Shown here: in pieces, positions 9,966 through 22,654 of the stretch
How the letters are laid out: each line of letters starts with the position of its first letter
Numbering within the stretch: the stretch's first letter is position 1
NCBI RefSeq assembly: GCF_008801695.1
Contig: NZ_VZPF01000006.1
Location: forward strand, 1 to 64,000
Length of the DNA: 64,000 nt
DNA from: Pantoea stewartii subsp. stewartii
GTDB lineage: Bacteria > Pseudomonadota > Gammaproteobacteria > Enterobacterales > Enterobacteriaceae
Direction of reading: 5' to 3'
Made by a program: the position numbers and the translations under genes
The notes under the pieces: model-generated
The model's database searches: none
What the model was told of the DNA's origin: nothing
The model's input: the letters and a program-made list of their open reading frames with translations, nothing else

Positions 9966-11297
9966 TTACTTCATCCCCAACTGCGGTAACCAGCCTTTGA
10001 CCTGAGCAAGATACTGCGAACGATCTTTGCCCGTCAGACCTTCCATGCGCGGCAGCTTGGCCGTCAGGGGATTAACAGCCTGATTATTAATCCAGATCTC
10101 AAAATGCAGATGCGGTCCGGTTGAACGGCCGGTATTGCCGGAGAGCGCAATGCGATCGCCACGCTTTACCTTTTGCCCCGGTTTCACCAGCACTTTTTTG
10201 AGGTGCATGTAACGCGTCATATACTGACGGCCGTGACGGATGGCCACATAGTTACCGGCGGCACCGCCGTTTTTGGCCACCACGACTTCGCCATCGCCCA
10301 CAGCCAGCACAGGCGTACCAACCGGCAGCGCGAAATCGACACCTTTGTGCGGTGCAATTCGGCCCGTCACCGGATTAAGACGGCGCGGATTAAAGTTCGA
10401 CGAGACACGGTACTGTTTCACGGTGGGGAAACGCATAAAGCCCCGCGCCAAGCCCGCACCGCTGCGGTCGTAAAATTTGCCGTCTTCGGCCCGGAACGCG
10501 TAATAATCTTTGCCGCCGCTGCGCAAACGCACACCCAGTAGCTGGCTTTGCGCGCTCTTACCTTCCAGCATTTCGCGCGACATCAGCACGCTGAATTTAT
10601 CGCCCGCGCGTAACTTACGAAAATCCATCTGCCACTGCATGGCTTTGATCACGCTGCTGGCCTCTGCACTGCTTAAACCGGCACGCATAGCGCTGGCGGC
10701 GAAGCTGCCGCGGACTTCGCCCTGAATCACACTGTTGCGCCATTCACCCTTTTGCATCTGCGACTGCATGCTAAAGCCACCTTTATCGGTGCGCGTATAG
10801 GTGCGGGTTTCACGACGCGAGATTTCCCAGGTAAAGGTATCCAGTGCGCCGGCATCATTGAGCGTCCAGCTGAGCTGCTGACCGACCTGCAAATTACGCA
10901 GATCTTTATCGCTGGCCACCAGCGCATTAATGTCGCTCATGTCGATGCCATACTGGTTCAGTGCGCTGCTGAGCGTGTCGCCTGAGGAGACGGTGTAATC
11001 GTGCGTGCCTGCCGTATCGGCGACATCCTGATCGACGTCGTCTGAAGGCAGTTCTTCATCGGGTTCGGGCGTGGTTTGATCGATAGGTTCACTGGCTTCA
11101 GGAAGCAGTGTGCGAAACTCGTTTTTTTCTAACTCAATGGCTTTGACAATGGGCGTAACATCATCATTCGGATGGTAAACATAAGGCCGCCAGACTGCGA
11201 CGGCCAGAGTAACAACGGTTAACGATCCCAGCATAACGCGGTGGGGGCGCGGCAAATTATTAAATGCGAGGGCGACAGAGCGGGCTATCTGCTGCAC
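9966..11297 (-). CDS. mepM: Murein DD-endopeptidase MepM
   Basis: A 443-residue periplasmic, membrane-anchored hydrolase that cuts D-Ala-mDAP cross-links to let the sacculus grow. It has an N-terminal TM helix (~21-38), a LysM domain (HDYTVSSGDTLSSALNQYGI), an OapA-like middle part and a C-terminal M23 peptidase. Zinc ligands are visible in APHKGVDFALP (H..D) and TGPHLHFEIW (HLH). The N-terminal ~35 residues are almost identical to E. coli MepM (440 aa). An acidic linker (about 65-95) is longer here. It lies between lpxM and znuA as in E. coli; the gap to znuA is only 14 bp, so readthrough from znuA is likely. Confidence 0.96.
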   Translation of the reverse strand: MQQIARSVALAFNNLPRPHRVMLGSLTVVTLAVAVWRPYVYHPNDDVTPIVKAIELEKNEFRTLLPEASEPIDQTTPEPDEELPSDDVDQDVADTAGTHDYTVSSGDTLSSALNQYGIDMSDINALVASDKDLRNLQVGQQLSWTLNDAGALDTFTWEISRRETRTYTRTDKGGFSMQSQMQKGEWRNSVIQGEVRGSFAASAMRAGLSSAEASSVIKAMQWQMDFRKLRAGDKFSVLMSREMLEGKSAQSQLLGVRLRSGGKDYYAFRAEDGKFYDRSGAGLARGFMRFPTVKQYRVSSNFNPRRLNPVTGRIAPHKGVDFALPVGTPVLAVGDGEVVVAKNGGAAGNYVAIRHGRQYMTRYMHLKKVLVKPGQKVKRGDRIALSGNTGRSTGPHLHFEIWINNQAVNPLTAKLPRMEGLTGKDRSQYLAQVKGWLPQLGMK

Positions 11298-11311
11298 GTT
11301 AAACTATTCCT

Positions 11312-12259
11312 CTATGCTCCTTTCAGGCAGGTCTCATACTGGCTCGACAGCTGTGAGAGGAATTTCACATAGCTGTCTTTTCCTAAGCTGATGTCTGTGC
11401 CCAGTGGATCGAGCGTGCCTTTACGCACCTGCGTTCCACGGGCAACAGCATCGATGACCGCCGGCCTGAATTGTGGCTCAGCAAAGACGCAAACGGCCTT
11501 TTTCTCAACCAACTGTGTTCGAATTTGATGTAAGCGCTGTGCACCCGGTTGAATTTCTGGGTTAACGGTAAAATGCCCGGTGGGCGAGAGACCGTAGTGT
11601 TTTTCAAAGTACGTGTAAGCGTCGTGAAAAACGAAATACCCTTTATCTTTAACGGGGGCAAGCTGTGAGATAATGCGCTTATCTGTGTCCGCTAATTCTG
11701 CCTCAAAATGCTGCAGGTTGGCGTCAAGTTTGACTTTATCCTGCGGCATAAGTTCCAATAATTTTTCATGGATTGCAACCGCGGTTTTTTGCGCGATTTC
11801 GGGTGACATCCACAAGTGCATATTAAACTCACCGTGATGATGATGATGCTCTGCATCGTGATCGTGCTCTGCTGCCTCATGGTCATCGTGATCATCGTCT
11901 TCACCGCCCCGCAGCAACATCGTTTTTACGCCGGGAATTTGTACTATCTCAAGATTCTTTTTTTCTGGCAGGGCGGCGGCTGATTTGGTCATAAACGCTT
12001 CCATTTCTGGTCCCACCCAGACCACTAAGTCCGCGTTTTGTAAGCGTTTTACATCAGACGGGCGCAGGGCATAATCATGTTCGGATGCGCCATCAGGCAG
12101 CAAGACCTCCACCGGTGTTACCCCGTCCGCAATCGCAGAGGCAATGAAGCCAACAGGCTTAATGGAGGCCACTACATTGGCATGAGCGGGCAAAGCAACG
12201 GCGGTAGCAAAAACAAGCGCAGCCAGGGTAAAACCCGCCCCTTTTTTATTATGTAACAT
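11312..12259 (-). CDS. znuA: High-affinity zinc ABC transporter, periplasmic binding protein
   Basis: A 315-residue cluster A-I metal-binding protein with an N-terminal signal peptide ending near ALPAHA. It has the charged, His-rich flexible loop (about 120-148, with [15 protein letters not shown] and a five-His run) typical of ZnuA, thought to help capture Zn2+. Conserved metal ligands are in [21 protein letters not shown] and [16 protein letters not shown]. It delivers Zn2+ to ZnuB/ZnuC, which are divergently encoded. Controlled by the Zur box at 12291-12310. The region upstream of mepM matches the E. coli order. Confidence 0.97.
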   Translation of the reverse strand: MLHNKKGAGFTLAALVFATAVALPAHANVVASIKPVGFIASAIADGVTPVEVLLPDGASEHDYALRPSDVKRLQNADLVVWVGPEMEAFMTKSAAALPEKKNLEIVQIPGVKTMLLRGGEDDDHDDHEAAEHDHDAEHHHHHGEFNMHLWMSPEIAQKTAVAIHEKLLELMPQDKVKLDANLQHFEAELADTDKRIISQLAPVKDKGYFVFHDAYTYFEKHYGLSPTGHFTVNPEIQPGAQRLHQIRTQLVEKKAVCVFAEPQFRPAVIDAVARGTQVRKGTLDPLGTDISLGKDSYVKFLSQLSSQYETCLKGA

Positions 12260-12290
12260 AATGCGTCATTCCTTCGTCATCAACAGATTG

Positions 12291-12310
12291 GATGTGATAT
12301 TATAACATTC
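12291..12310. promoter_or_regulatory. Zur box between znuA and znuCB
   Basis: GATGTGATATTATAACATTC reads in reverse as GAATGTTATAATATCACATC, matching the enterobacterial Zur consensus (GAAATGTTATANTATCACATTTC) over almost the whole palindrome. Its place in the 77-bp divergent region fits joint zinc repression of both transcripts. Confidence 0.92.
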
Positions 12311-12336
12311 GAAATTCTGCGCAACCTGTAAATCTT

Positions 12337-13092
12337 ATGCCATCACTTGTCACACTTGAAAATGTCTCCATCCAGTTTGCTCAACGCACCGTCCTGTCTG
12401 GCGTGAGCCTGGCGCTTCATCCTGGTAAAATTTTGACGCTGCTGGGTCCCAATGGCGCGGGTAAATCGACGCTGGTGCGCGTGGTACTCGGACTGCTCGC
12501 GCCCTCATCCGGTCAGGTGCATCGCAGTGCGAACCTGCGTATTGGTTATGTGCCTCAGAAACTGCACATCGATCCGACGTTACCGGTTACCGTCGAGCGT
12601 TTTATGCGTTTGTCACGTGGCGCACGTCATCAGGACATTCTGCCTGCGCTCAAACGCGTTCAGGCCGGTCACCTGCTGACCTCTCCCCTGCAGAAACTGT
12701 CCGGTGGCGAAATGCAGCGCGTCCTGCTTGCGCGTACGCTGCTTAATCAGCCAAAGTTGCTGGTGCTGGATGAGCCGACACAGGGCGTGGACGTCAATGG
12801 TCAGGTCGCGCTCTATGATTTGATTAACCAGCTTCGTCATGAGCTGAACTGTGCGGTATTGATGGTCTCTCATGATTTGCATCTGGTCATGGCCAAGACA
12901 GACGAAGTGCTGTGCCTCAATCATCATATCTGCTGTTCCGGCACGCCCGAGGCTGTCTCCCAGCATCCGGAATTTATTGCCATGTTTGGGCCACGCGGCG
13001 CGCAGGAACTGGCTATCTATCGTCATCACCATAATCATCGTCACGACTTAAAGGGACGCATCGTACTTCGCAAGGGACCGGGTCCACTATGA
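12337..13092 (+). CDS. znuC: Zinc ABC transporter ATPase
   Basis: A 251-residue ABC ATPase powering Zn2+ import with ZnuA and ZnuB. Walker [12 protein letters not shown], signature [13 protein letters not shown], Walker [13 protein letters not shown] and the switch His in MVSHDLH are all present. The C-terminal tail is His-rich ([10 protein letters not shown]), a ZnuC hallmark. Its last 4 bp overlap the znuB start, indicating translational coupling. Repressed by Zur. Confidence 0.97.
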   Translation: MPSLVTLENVSIQFAQRTVLSGVSLALHPGKILTLLGPNGAGKSTLVRVVLGLLAPSSGQVHRSANLRIGYVPQKLHIDPTLPVTVERFMRLSRGARHQDILPALKRVQAGHLLTSPLQKLSGGEMQRVLLARTLLNQPKLLVLDEPTQGVDVNGQVALYDLINQLRHELNCAVLMVSHDLHLVMAKTDEVLCLNHHICCSGTPEAVSQHPEFIAMFGPRGAQELAIYRHHHNHRHDLKGRIVLRKGPGPL

Positions 13093-13874
13093 TTGAATTA
13101 TTGCTACCGGGCTGGCTGGGCGGCGTCATGCTGGCGCTGGCCGCCGGTCCTCTGGGTTCGTTTGTCGTCTGGCGCAAGATGTCTTACTTTGGCGACACAC
13201 TGGCGCATGCCTCACTGCTGGGCGTTGCGTTTGGTTTAATGCTGGATGTAAATCCTTATTATGCCGTGATTCTGGTCACGGTTTGTCTGGCGCTGGGGCT
13301 GGTCTGGCTGGAACGCCGACCGCATCTGGCCATTGATACCTTGCTGGGCATTATGGCGCACAGTGCGCTGTCACTGGGACTGGTGGTGGTCAGCCTGATG
13401 TCGAATGTGCGGGTCGATTTGATGGCCTACCTGTTCGGCGATTTGCTGGCGGTCACCCCTGCCGATCTCGGGGCAATGGCTGCGGGCGTAGGTTGTGTTT
13501 TAGCGGTCATGGCCTGGCAGTGGCGCGCGTTGCTGTCGATGACCATCAGCCCCGAACTGGCGCAGGTCGATGGCGTGAATATTCAACGCACCCGGTTAAT
13601 CCTGATGCTGGTGACCGCGCTGACTATTGGCGTGGCGATGAAATTTGTCGGGGCGCTGATCATCACCTCGTTGCTGCTTATCCCGGCTGCGACGGCGCGA
13701 CGCTTTGCACGTTCACCGGAAATGATGGCCGCGATTGCGGTGCTGATCGGGGTAATGGCAGTGACCGGCGGGTTAACCTTCTCGGCGTTTTATGACACGC
13801 CTGCGGGGCCGTCTGTGGTGCTGTGCGCAGCCATACTGTTTATCGTCAGTATGGTGCGCAAACCGGCGCTGTGA
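13089..13874 (+). CDS. znuB: Zinc ABC transporter permease
   Basis: A 261-residue integral membrane protein of the ABC-3 metal permease family with about eight hydrophobic segments; it forms the channel of ZnuABC. Characteristic blocks are [20 protein letters not shown] and [17 protein letters not shown]. The ATGA overlap with znuC indicates one transcript. Its stop abuts the ruvB stop directly (13874/13875), so the two operons converge with no spacer. Confidence 0.96.
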   Translation: MIELLLPGWLGGVMLALAAGPLGSFVVWRKMSYFGDTLAHASLLGVAFGLMLDVNPYYAVILVTVCLALGLVWLERRPHLAIDTLLGIMAHSALSLGLVVVSLMSNVRVDLMAYLFGDLLAVTPADLGAMAAGVGCVLAVMAWQWRALLSMTISPELAQVDGVNIQRTRLILMLVTALTIGVAMKFVGALIITSLLLIPAATARRFARSPEMMAAIAVLIGVMAVTGGLTFSAFYDTPAGPSVVLCAAILFIVSMVRKPAL

Positions 13875-14879
13875 TTACGCCTCTTTGGTGATACCGAAAT
13901 GACGGTAAGCATGCTGCGTGGCCATCCGGCCGCGCGGTGTGCGTTGAATAAAGCCCTGCTGAATCAGGAAGGGCTCGATGACATCTTCAATCGTTTCCCG
14001 CTCTTCACCAATCGCCGCCGCAAGGTTATCCAGACCCACCGGCCCGCCGGTGAATTTATCAATAATCGCCAGCAGCAGTTTACGATCCATATAGTCGAAA
14101 CCTTCGCTGTCAACGTTAAGCATGTCCAGCGCGGTCACTGAGACTTCGCCGCTTAAGTTACCGTTTGCCCGCACTTCTGCAAAATCACGCACCCGGCGTA
14201 ACAGTCGGTTAGCAATACGCGGCGTGCCGCGAGATCGACGGGCGATTTCAAGGGCCCCCTCCTCACTCAGCGCCAGGCCCAGACAGGCGGCACTGCGCCC
14301 GACGATATGCTGCAAATCTTTCACCTGATAGAATTCCAGCCGCTGCACGATACCAAAACGATCGCGCAGGGGCGACGTCAGTGAGCCCGCGCGCGTAGTG
14401 GCACCAATCAGCGTAAACGGCGGCAGATCAAGCTTAATCGATCGCGCTGCCGGACCTTCGCCAATCATGATATCCAGCTGATAGTCTTCCATCGCCGGAT
14501 ACAGTACTTCTTCAACGACAGGTGACAGGCGGTGAATCTCATCAATAAACAGCACATCATGCGGCTCAAGGTTGGTCAGCATCGCCGCCAAATCGCCCGC
14601 TTTCTCCAGCACCGGACCGGAGGTGGTGCGCAGATTGACGCCCATCTCATTAGCCACAATGTTCGCCAGGGTGGTTTTTCCCAGCCCGGGTGGGCCAAAA
14701 ATCAGCAAATGGTCCAGCGCATCGCCACGCAGTTGGGCCGCTTTGATAAAAATTTCCATTTGCTCCCGCACCTGCGGCTGGCCGACATACTCGGTCAGCA
14801 TCTTAGGCCGGATGGCGCGGTCGAGGCTCTCTTCTTCGCTAACGCTGGCGGCGGAGATCAGGCGATCGGCTTCAATCAT
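13875..14879 (-). CDS. ruvB: Holliday junction branch-migration ATPase RuvB
   Basis: A 334-residue AAA+ motor, close to the E. coli length. It assembles as hexameric rings on DNA held by RuvA and drives branch migration in recombination repair. Walker [13 protein letters not shown], Walker [11 protein letters not shown], sensor 1 [11 protein letters not shown], the arginine-finger region LRDRFG and a C-terminal winged helix are present. It follows ruvA by 8 bp in the LexA-controlled ruvAB operon. Confidence 0.98.
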   Translation of the reverse strand: MIEADRLISAASVSEEESLDRAIRPKMLTEYVGQPQVREQMEIFIKAAQLRGDALDHLLIFGPPGLGKTTLANIVANEMGVNLRTTSGPVLEKAGDLAAMLTNLEPHDVLFIDEIHRLSPVVEEVLYPAMEDYQLDIMIGEGPAARSIKLDLPPFTLIGATTRAGSLTSPLRDRFGIVQRLEFYQVKDLQHIVGRSAACLGLALSEEGALEIARRSRGTPRIANRLLRRVRDFAEVRANGNLSGEVSVTALDMLNVDSEGFDYMDRKLLLAIIDKFTGGPVGLDNLAAAIGEERETIEDVIEPFLIQQGFIQRTPRGRMATQHAYRHFGITKEA

Positions 14880-14887
14880 GAATTACC

Positions 14888-15502
14888 TCAAATAGCGGCG
14901 CGGAGCGCTTCGCGAATTAATGTTTCACAATCCGCGTCAGGGCGACCCACTTTGCTGATCATGCGGCTCGCTTCCTGCGGTTTATAACCCAGGGACACCA
15001 GCGCTGCAACCGCTTCCGCTTCGGCGTCGTTGGTTTCGGGTTCCGGGCCCGGCGTGGTCAGCGTAAAGGCCGAGTCACCGCCAAACAGATCGCCATGCAT
15101 CCCTTTAAAGCGATCCTTCATCTCGACAACCAGACGCTCAGCGGTTTTCTTGCCCACACCCGGCAGTTTGACCAGCGCGGCAATCTCTTCTTTTTCCACC
15201 GCCGTGACAAACTGCTGAGCGGACATGCCCGACAGAATAGCGAGCGCCAGTTTCGGCCCAACGCCGTTGACTTTTATCAGTTCACGAAACAGGGCACGTT
15301 CCTGTTTGCTGTTAAAGCCGAACAGCAGTTGCGCGTCTTCACGAACCACAAATTGCGTAAAGATTATCGCTTCGTGATTAAGCTCAGGCAGTTCATAAAA
15401 ACAGGTCATTGGCATATGGACTTCATAACCAACGCCATGCGCCTCCAGCAGGACCAGCGGTGGCTGCTTTTCCAGAATGGTTCCCCGTAAACGACCTATC
15501 AC
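14888..15502 (-). CDS. ruvA: Holliday junction DNA-binding subunit RuvA
   Basis: A 204-residue protein with an N-terminal OB fold ([12 protein letters not shown]), tandem helix-hairpin-helix motifs ([29 protein letters not shown]) and a C-terminal RuvB-contacting domain after an acidic linker. A GTG start at 15502 gives the MIGRLRG N-terminus universal in RuvA. The operon promoter lies just upstream with a LexA box at 15555-15570, so ruvAB is SOS-inducible. Confidence 0.97.
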   Translation of the reverse strand: MIGRLRGTILEKQPPLVLLEAHGVGYEVHMPMTCFYELPELNHEAIIFTQFVVREDAQLLFGFNSKQERALFRELIKVNGVGPKLALAILSGMSAQQFVTAVEKEEIAALVKLPGVGKKTAERLVVEMKDRFKGMHGDLFGGDSAFTLTTPGPEPETNDAEAEAVAALVSLGYKPQEASRMISKVGRPDADCETLIREALRAAI

Positions 15503-15544
15503 CTGATGCCTTCCTTATTCAACGTATGTGGCGGAATTTATACC

Positions 15545-15573
15545 ATAAAAAAGGCTGGATGAATATCCAGCCT
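15545..15573 (-). terminator. Terminator of ruvC
   Basis: A 9-bp stem AGGCTGGAT / ATCCAGCCT with a GAAT loop and a TTTTTT tail on the minus strand, 25 bp after the ruvC stop. The same palindrome contains the ruvAB LexA box. Confidence 0.85.
15555..15570. promoter_or_regulatory. LexA (SOS) box of ruvAB
   Basis: CTGGATGAATATCCAG fits CTG-N10-CAG and is very like the known E. coli ruvA operator core CTGGATATCTATCCAG. It lies ~50 bp before the ruvA GTG, with a likely -10 (TATAAA on the minus strand) just downstream, so LexA would block the promoter. Confidence 0.85.
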
Positions 15574-15598
15574 GACGGGCATATTGCGGGGATTGCCG

Positions 15599-16126
15599 TT
15601 AGCGCTGCCGCAGCCGGCCGCGGGTCAGCACCAGCGTGTTCTCAATCATGCGCGCGGCATTCTGTGCAACATGGCAGTGCGTAATCGCGATAGCCAGCGC
15701 ATCGGCGGCATCAGCCTGCGGACTGGCTGCAAGCTTCAGTAAGGATTTGACCATATGCTGAACCTGACTTTTTTCTGCCCCGCCGGTTCCGACAACCGTC
15801 TGCTTCACCTGACGTGCGGCATATTCGAACACCGGCAGGTCATGGTTTACCGCCGCGACGATGGCGGCACCGCGCGCCTGGCCAAGCTTCAGCGCCGAGT
15901 CGGCGTTCTTCGCCATAAACACCTGCTCAATGGCGAAAAAATCAGGCGAAAACTGCGTGATAATTTCGCAAACGCCAGCATAGATCAGTTTCAGGCGCGC
16001 CGGCAATTCTGTCGTATTGGTGCGGATACAGCCGCTGCCCAGATAGGTGAGCTGGCGGCCGGTCTGACGAATCACCCCGTAACCGGTGACGCGTGAACCG
16101 GGGTCAATCCCCAGGATAATAGACAT
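15599..16126 (-). CDS. ruvC: Holliday junction resolvase RuvC
   Basis: A 175-residue RNase-H-like endonuclease that cuts Holliday junctions in concert with RuvAB. Acidic catalytic residues are visible in ILGIDPGSR (Asp7), FAIEQVF (Glu66) and DAADALAIA (Asp138/Asp141). It lies 36 bp downstream of yebC, as in E. coli, and is separated from ruvAB by a terminator; yebB, between them in E. coli, is absent. Confidence 0.97.
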   Translation of the reverse strand: MSIILGIDPGSRVTGYGVIRQTGRQLTYLGSGCIRTNTTELPARLKLIYAGVCEIITQFSPDFFAIEQVFMAKNADSALKLGQARGAAIVAAVNHDLPVFEYAARQVKQTVVGTGGAEKSQVQHMVKSLLKLAASPQADAADALAIAITHCHVAQNAARMIENTLVLTRGRLRQR

Positions 16127-16162
16127 GACGCGTCTCCAGCCAGCGATGAAAGCGGTACAGCA

Positions 16163-16906
16163 TTACAGCGTTTCCGCCACCTCATCGGAGATCTCACCGT
16201 TGTGATAAACCTCCTGCACGTCGTCGCAGTCTTCAAGCATATCGATCAGACGCAGCAGTTTCGGTGCGGTTTCCGCATCCATTTCCGCTTTGGTTGACGG
16301 AATCATCGCAACTTCCGCCGTATCCGCTTTCAGACCGGCGGCTTCCAGCGCATCGCGCACGGTGCCCATCTCTTCCCAGGCGGTGAAGACATCGATAGCG
16401 CCATCATCATACGCCACCACGTCCTCTGCACCGGCTTCCAGCGCGGCTTCCATCACCGCATCTTCATCCTGGCCTGGCGCGTAAGAAATCACGCCTTTTT
16501 TGCTGAACAGGTAAGACACGGAGCCATCGGTTCCCAGGTTGCCACCAGTTTTGGTGAACGCATGACGCACTTCACCCACCGTACGGTTTCGGTTATCACT
16601 CAGGCACTCGATCATGATGGCCGATCCCCCAGGACCGTAACCTTCATAGATGATGGTTTCCATGTTGGAATCATCTTCGCCGCCCACACCGCGTGCAATC
16701 GCACGGTTCATGGTATCGCGTGTCATGTTATTAGACAGCGCTTTGTCCATGGCAGCACGTAAACGTGGGTTAGAACCGGGATCGCCCCCACCCAGTTTCG
16801 CGGCGGTCACCAGCTCGCGAATGATTTTGGTAAAGATTTTACCGCGCTTGGCATCCTGAGCAGCCTTGCGGTGCTTGGTATTCGCCCATTTACTATGTCC
16901 AGCCAT
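16163..16906 (-). CDS. yebC: YebC/TACO1-family protein
   Basis: A 247-residue protein with the invariant family N-terminus [21 protein letters not shown] and acidic C-terminal domains. Family members bind ribosomes or nucleic acid; recent work implicates them in translation of proline-rich stretches, while older annotation calls them regulators. It is in the conserved aspS-nudB-yebC-ruvC order. A 268-bp spacer from nudB suggests its own promoter. Confidence 0.97.
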   Translation of the reverse strand: MAGHSKWANTKHRKAAQDAKRGKIFTKIIRELVTAAKLGGGDPGSNPRLRAAMDKALSNNMTRDTMNRAIARGVGGEDDSNMETIIYEGYGPGGSAIMIECLSDNRNRTVGEVRHAFTKTGGNLGTDGSVSYLFSKKGVISYAPGQDEDAVMEAALEAGAEDVVAYDDGAIDVFTAWEEMGTVRDALEAAGLKADTAEVAMIPSTKAEMDAETAPKLLRLIDMLEDCDDVQEVYHNGEISDEVAETL

Positions 16907-17174
16907 CTTGCATATTCTCCGATCTTAACAATCGCACGGGCTATCTGACTTACGATCCGCCTCCCGACAGTGCCTGCCATCCTCACGTCGTTATAAACGT
17001 TCCGGTTGCGCTGCACTGACAGTCGCGGCTTCGCGATACCGATGATGCCCGACTCTTCAATTTTAACGGCGCCGGTTTATCACCGGCACCCGGTTTAGGG
17101 AACGAAGGATGAGCTTCGTCGAATTCGCGAAATTTAACGTCACTGCCGCCTGAAAAACGCGTTACGGCAGGCAT

Positions 17175-17606
17175 TCAGATAAATTCCTCAATCGCCTGGC
17201 GGTTACTCCAGGACTTGGTCAGGGCAGCAGCAGCGGCGGGCTCAAGCCAGCGCGCGGCAAGATGCTCGGTGAGCAGCAGGTCGCGCTCTGCGGGTAACGC
17301 CAGCCTGAACCAGTGTTCACGGTTATGCGTAATGCCCGGTGCGTAACGGTGGCGATAGTGCGGGAAAATTTCAAACTCGATCTGTTTGTGACAGTCTTCC
17401 AGCACTAACTTTTCGTCCGCAATGTTGATGGACAGCTCCTCTGACACCTCACGCTCGGCCGCCTGGCGCGGGGTCTCCCCGACTTCCAGGCTGCCTGTGA
17501 CCGACTGCCAGAAGCTGGCATCATCACGTCGCTGCAGCATTAAGACCCGGCCAGTATCTTGCGCAAAAATCACCACCAGCACCGATACCGGATGTTTATT
17601 GCCCAT
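17175..17606 (-). CDS. nudB: Dihydroneopterin triphosphate diphosphatase (Nudix)
   Basis: A 143-residue Nudix hydrolase that removes pyrophosphate from dihydroneopterin triphosphate in folate synthesis. The Nudix box follows GSLEVGET (about 41-63, with REVSEEL). Further similarity to E. coli NudB runs to the end (ALTKSWSNRQAIE). The start ATG at 17606 overlaps the aspS stop by one base (TAATG), so it is translationally coupled to aspS; an upstream in-frame extension inside aspS is not needed. Confidence 0.94.
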   Translation of the reverse strand: MGNKHPVSVLVVIFAQDTGRVLMLQRRDDASFWQSVTGSLEVGETPRQAAEREVSEELSINIADEKLVLEDCHKQIEFEIFPHYRHRYAPGITHNREHWFRLALPAERDLLLTEHLAARWLEPAAAAALTKSWSNRQAIEEFI

Positions 17607-19387
17607 TACTTGTTCTCTGACTTTTCTTTCTTCGGCGCCACCAGAATGCCCAGATCCAGCAACGCGGCAGGATTGGCTTCGCTCGGTGCTTCGGTCATCA
17701 TGCACGCGGCGGCGGTGGTTTTCGGGAATGCGATAACATCGCGAATGTTATCGGTGCCGGTCAGCAGCATCGTCAGACGATCCAGACCAAACGCCAGGCC
17801 CGCGTGCGGTGGTGTACCGTATTTCAGCGCGTCAAGCAGGAAGCCAAACTTCAGGCGCTGCTCCTCTTCGGTGATCCCGAGGATACTGAACACCGTCTGC
17901 TGCATTTTGCTGTTGTGAATACGCACGGAACCGCCGCCCACTTCGTAGCCGTTAATCACCATGTCGTAGGCATTTGCCACCGCCTGAACCGGATCGCTGG
18001 CCAGCGCCTCTGCGGTCATGTCTTTCGGTGAGGTGAACGGATGGTGCATCGCAGCCAGACCGCCCTCTTCATCTTCCTCAAACATCGGGAAGTCGATTAC
18101 CCACAGCGGTGCCCAGGCGTTTTCGTCGGTGATCCGCAAATCGCGGCCGACTTTCAGGCGCAGCGCACCCAGCGCATCCGCCACGACTTTCGCGCGATCG
18201 GCACCGAAGAAGATCAGGTCGCCATCCTGTGCGCCCGTGCGGTTCAGTATCGCTTCCACGATGTCGGCACTGAGGAACTTGGCCACCGGACTCTGCACGC
18301 CCTCGAAGCCGTTGGCACGTTCGTTAATCTTCATCCACGCCAGCCCTTTGGCCCCGTAGATTTCAACAAACTTGCCGTATTCGTCGATTTGCTTACGCGT
18401 CAGCGCCGCACCGCCGGGCACGCGCAGCGCAGCTACGCGGGCTTTCGGGTCATTAGCGGGACCCGCGAAGACCTGGAATTCGACGCTTTTCAGCAGATCG
18501 CCTACGTCCACCAGCTCCATCGGGTTGCGCAGGTCAGGCTTGTCCGAACCAAAGCGATGCATGGCTTCGGCAAAGGTCATCTGTGGAAACGCCCCCAGAT
18601 CCACCCCTTTGATGTCCATCCACAGCTCACGAATCAGACGCTCCATCTTCTCACGCACCTGTTCGGCGGTCATGAAGGAGGTTTCAACGTCGATCTGGGT
18701 AAACTCTGGCTGACGATCAGCACGCAGGTCTTCATCACGGAAGCACTTAACGATCTGATAATAGCGGTCGAAGCCGGACATCATCAGCAGCTGCTTGAAC
18801 AACTGCGGTGACTGCGGCAGCGCATAGAACTTCCCTTTGTGCACACGGCTGGGCACCAGATAGTCGCGCGCGCCTTCTGGCGTTGCTTTAGTCAGCATCG
18901 GCGTTTCAATATCCAGAAAGCCTTCGTTATCCATAAAGCGACGCACAAAGCTGGTGATTTTCGCACGGGTTTTCAAACGCTGCGCCATCTCCGGACGACG
19001 CAGGTCCAGATAGCGATACGTCAGACGCGCTTCTTCGCTGTTGGTCTGGTTAGAATCCAGCGGCAGAGGGTCAGCACGGTTGATGATGGTCAGCGCGTGG
19101 GCGAACACTTCCACGTCGCCGGTCGCCATGTCGCTGTTTCGGTTCTTTTCGTCACGGGCACGGACGGTACCGGTGATCTGGATACAGAATTCGTTACGCA
19201 GTTCAGATGCCAGCTGGAACGCTTCTTGATGATCGGCATCGAAAAACACCTGGGCGATGCCTTCACGGTCGCGCATATCGATAAAGATCAGGCTTCCCAG
19301 ATCGCGACGGCGATTGACCCAGCCGCAAAGCGTAACTTGCTGACCCACATGAGACAGATTGAGCTGTCCACAATACTCTGTACGCAT
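17606..19387 (-). CDS. aspS: Aspartyl-tRNA synthetase
   Basis: A 593-residue class IIb synthetase charging tRNA-Asp. It has an N-terminal OB anticodon-binding domain (about 1-105), class II motif 2 ([21 protein letters not shown]), the bacterial GAD insertion (about 290-420) and motif 3 ([14 protein letters not shown]). Length and sequence closely match E. coli AspRS. nudB is coupled downstream. Confidence 0.98.
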   Translation of the reverse strand: MRTEYCGQLNLSHVGQQVTLCGWVNRRRDLGSLIFIDMRDREGIAQVFFDADHQEAFQLASELRNEFCIQITGTVRARDEKNRNSDMATGDVEVFAHALTIINRADPLPLDSNQTNSEEARLTYRYLDLRRPEMAQRLKTRAKITSFVRRFMDNEGFLDIETPMLTKATPEGARDYLVPSRVHKGKFYALPQSPQLFKQLLMMSGFDRYYQIVKCFRDEDLRADRQPEFTQIDVETSFMTAEQVREKMERLIRELWMDIKGVDLGAFPQMTFAEAMHRFGSDKPDLRNPMELVDVGDLLKSVEFQVFAGPANDPKARVAALRVPGGAALTRKQIDEYGKFVEIYGAKGLAWMKINERANGFEGVQSPVAKFLSADIVEAILNRTGAQDGDLIFFGADRAKVVADALGALRLKVGRDLRITDENAWAPLWVIDFPMFEEDEEGGLAAMHHPFTSPKDMTAEALASDPVQAVANAYDMVINGYEVGGGSVRIHNSKMQQTVFSILGITEEEQRLKFGFLLDALKYGTPPHAGLAFGLDRLTMLLTGTDNIRDVIAFPKTTAAACMMTEAPSEANPAALLDLGILVAPKKEKSENK

Positions 19388-19607
19388 AACACTATCCTTT
19401 TAACTTCGCCGCTGCAGCAGACAGCACCAGGCCGCGTAACCTTATCAGGTGCTGTCGCAAAAAAGGCCGCTATTATAATTGAAAAAGGCTGACAGGATAA
19501 GTGGAGCCACGCTAAAGCACGGCATTTCCTGTTCCCTTTTCACCGGGTTGCGTCAATATACTGCCTTACAGGATAATTACCATCACACTCAACGACAGGA
19601 GTCAGGC

Positions 19608-20429
19608 GTGACACTTCGTATCGGTTTGCCGCAATGGCACCACGCACACTGGAAACGCTGGGGAATTGAAACCCTGGCGGACTACGCGCGTTATTTCCAG
19701 ACCGTTGAGGGCAATACCACGCTGTATGCACTGCCGGATCCCGAAACCGTGTTGCGCTGGCGGGATATGACGCACGATCAGTTTCGCTTCTGTTTTAAAT
19801 TCCCCAGCACAATCAGCCATCAGGCAGCACTGCAAAACACCGATGACTTACTGACCGACTTTTTTCGCCTGATGCATCCGCTTGCCGATCGCATCGGTCA
19901 GTACTGGCTCCAGTTGCCTGCCAGCTTTTCTCCCGCCCAACTCAGCGATCTGTGGCGTTTTCTGGATAGTCTGCCCGCCTCTTTTTCCTATGGCGTGGAA
20001 GTGCGACATGCCGCTTTTTTCGCGAAAGGTGAGGCTGAGCGCGCGCTGAATCGTGGCCTGCTCCAGCGCGGCGTCAATCGTGTGGTGCTGGACAGCCGTC
20101 CGGTTCACGCCTCAACGTCACAAAGCGCGGCGGCGCTGCACGCCCGCCAGCAAAAACCGCGCGTCCCGCCGCATGCGCTGTTAACAGGACCGCGCCCGAT
20201 GATCCGCTTTGTCGGCAGCGATAGTCTTGAAGAAAGCCTGCCGCTGTTTCGCATCTGGCTGACGAAACTGGCTGAATGGCATACGCAAAGTGAACCGCTG
20301 GTCTTCATTCACACGCCCGACATGGGCCAGGTTTTTCCGCTGGTGCAGGCCTTGTGGCCTGAACTGCAAAAAATTGATGCCAGCATCGGTCCCGGGCCGG
20401 ACTGGCCGCAACAGGATTCGCTATTCTGA
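19608..20429 (+). CDS. yecE: DUF72 family protein YecE
   Basis: A 273-residue TIM-barrel-like DUF72 protein of unknown function, 272 residues in E. coli. The GTG start at 19608 follows CAGGAG by 5 nt and gives MTLRIGLPQWHHAHW; an upstream in-frame ATG lacks homology. Conserved pieces are GNTTLYALP, FRFCFKFPSTISH and EVRHAAFF. In E. coli yecD precedes it; that gene is absent. yecN and cmoAB follow on the same strand. Confidence 0.9.
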   Translation: MTLRIGLPQWHHAHWKRWGIETLADYARYFQTVEGNTTLYALPDPETVLRWRDMTHDQFRFCFKFPSTISHQAALQNTDDLLTDFFRLMHPLADRIGQYWLQLPASFSPAQLSDLWRFLDSLPASFSYGVEVRHAAFFAKGEAERALNRGLLQRGVNRVVLDSRPVHASTSQSAAALHARQQKPRVPPHALLTGPRPMIRFVGSDSLEESLPLFRIWLTKLAEWHTQSEPLVFIHTPDMGQVFPLVQALWPELQKIDASIGPGPDWPQQDSLF

Positions 20430-20481
20430 TAGCGACCGGCAGCATCACACCTCTGGCAAAAGTAAAAATAAGGAATCAATA

Positions 20482-20877
20482 ATGATAAGCGCGTTATATG
20501 TGGTGATCGGGGCCTTACTGATCATGAAATTTACCCTGAATGTTGTGCGCTTACGGCGACAGCATCATGTGGCTTATGGCGATGGCGGTCATCACGATTT
20601 ACATATGGCCATCCGGATTCACGGCAATGCCATTGAAACGATCCCGCTGGGGTTATTATTGCTGATTGTGCTGGAGATGAACGGCGCGAATATCTGGATG
20701 GTGCACCTGACCGGTATCCTGTTTTTCATTGGCCGGGTGTTGCATGCACAGGGCCTGCGCAACGATGTCATGAGCAAACGCAAATATGGCATGATGCTGA
20801 CGTTATTCTCGCTGTCCGGTATGGTAATTTTTAACCTGATTCACCTGCCCTGGCCACTCTTGCTCAGCTTGCGTTAA
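20482..20877 (+). CDS. yecN: MAPEG family membrane protein YecN
   Basis: A 131-residue protein, the same length as E. coli YecN, with four hydrophobic helices. It carries the MAPEG signature around RIHGNAIETIPLGL, typical of glutathione-linked membrane enzymes; its own activity is unknown. The ATG at 20482 follows AAGGAATCAATA. Probably co-transcribed with yecE. Confidence 0.9.
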   Translation: MISALYVVIGALLIMKFTLNVVRLRRQHHVAYGDGGHHDLHMAIRIHGNAIETIPLGLLLLIVLEMNGANIWMVHLTGILFFIGRVLHAQGLRNDVMSKRKYGMMLTLFSLSGMVIFNLIHLPWPLLLSLR

Positions 20878-20891
20878 TGTTAACGGCGTAA

Positions 20892-22651
<1,760 letters not shown>

Positions 22652-22654
22652 TGC

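Noticed and set aside
11822-11905. GAT/CAT-rich stretch as a microsatellite
   Set aside because: It encodes the normal His/Asp metal loop of ZnuA.
17607-17705. N-terminal extension of nudB
   Set aside because: It lies within aspS in another frame; the ATG at 17606 with the TAATG overlap matches NudB homology.
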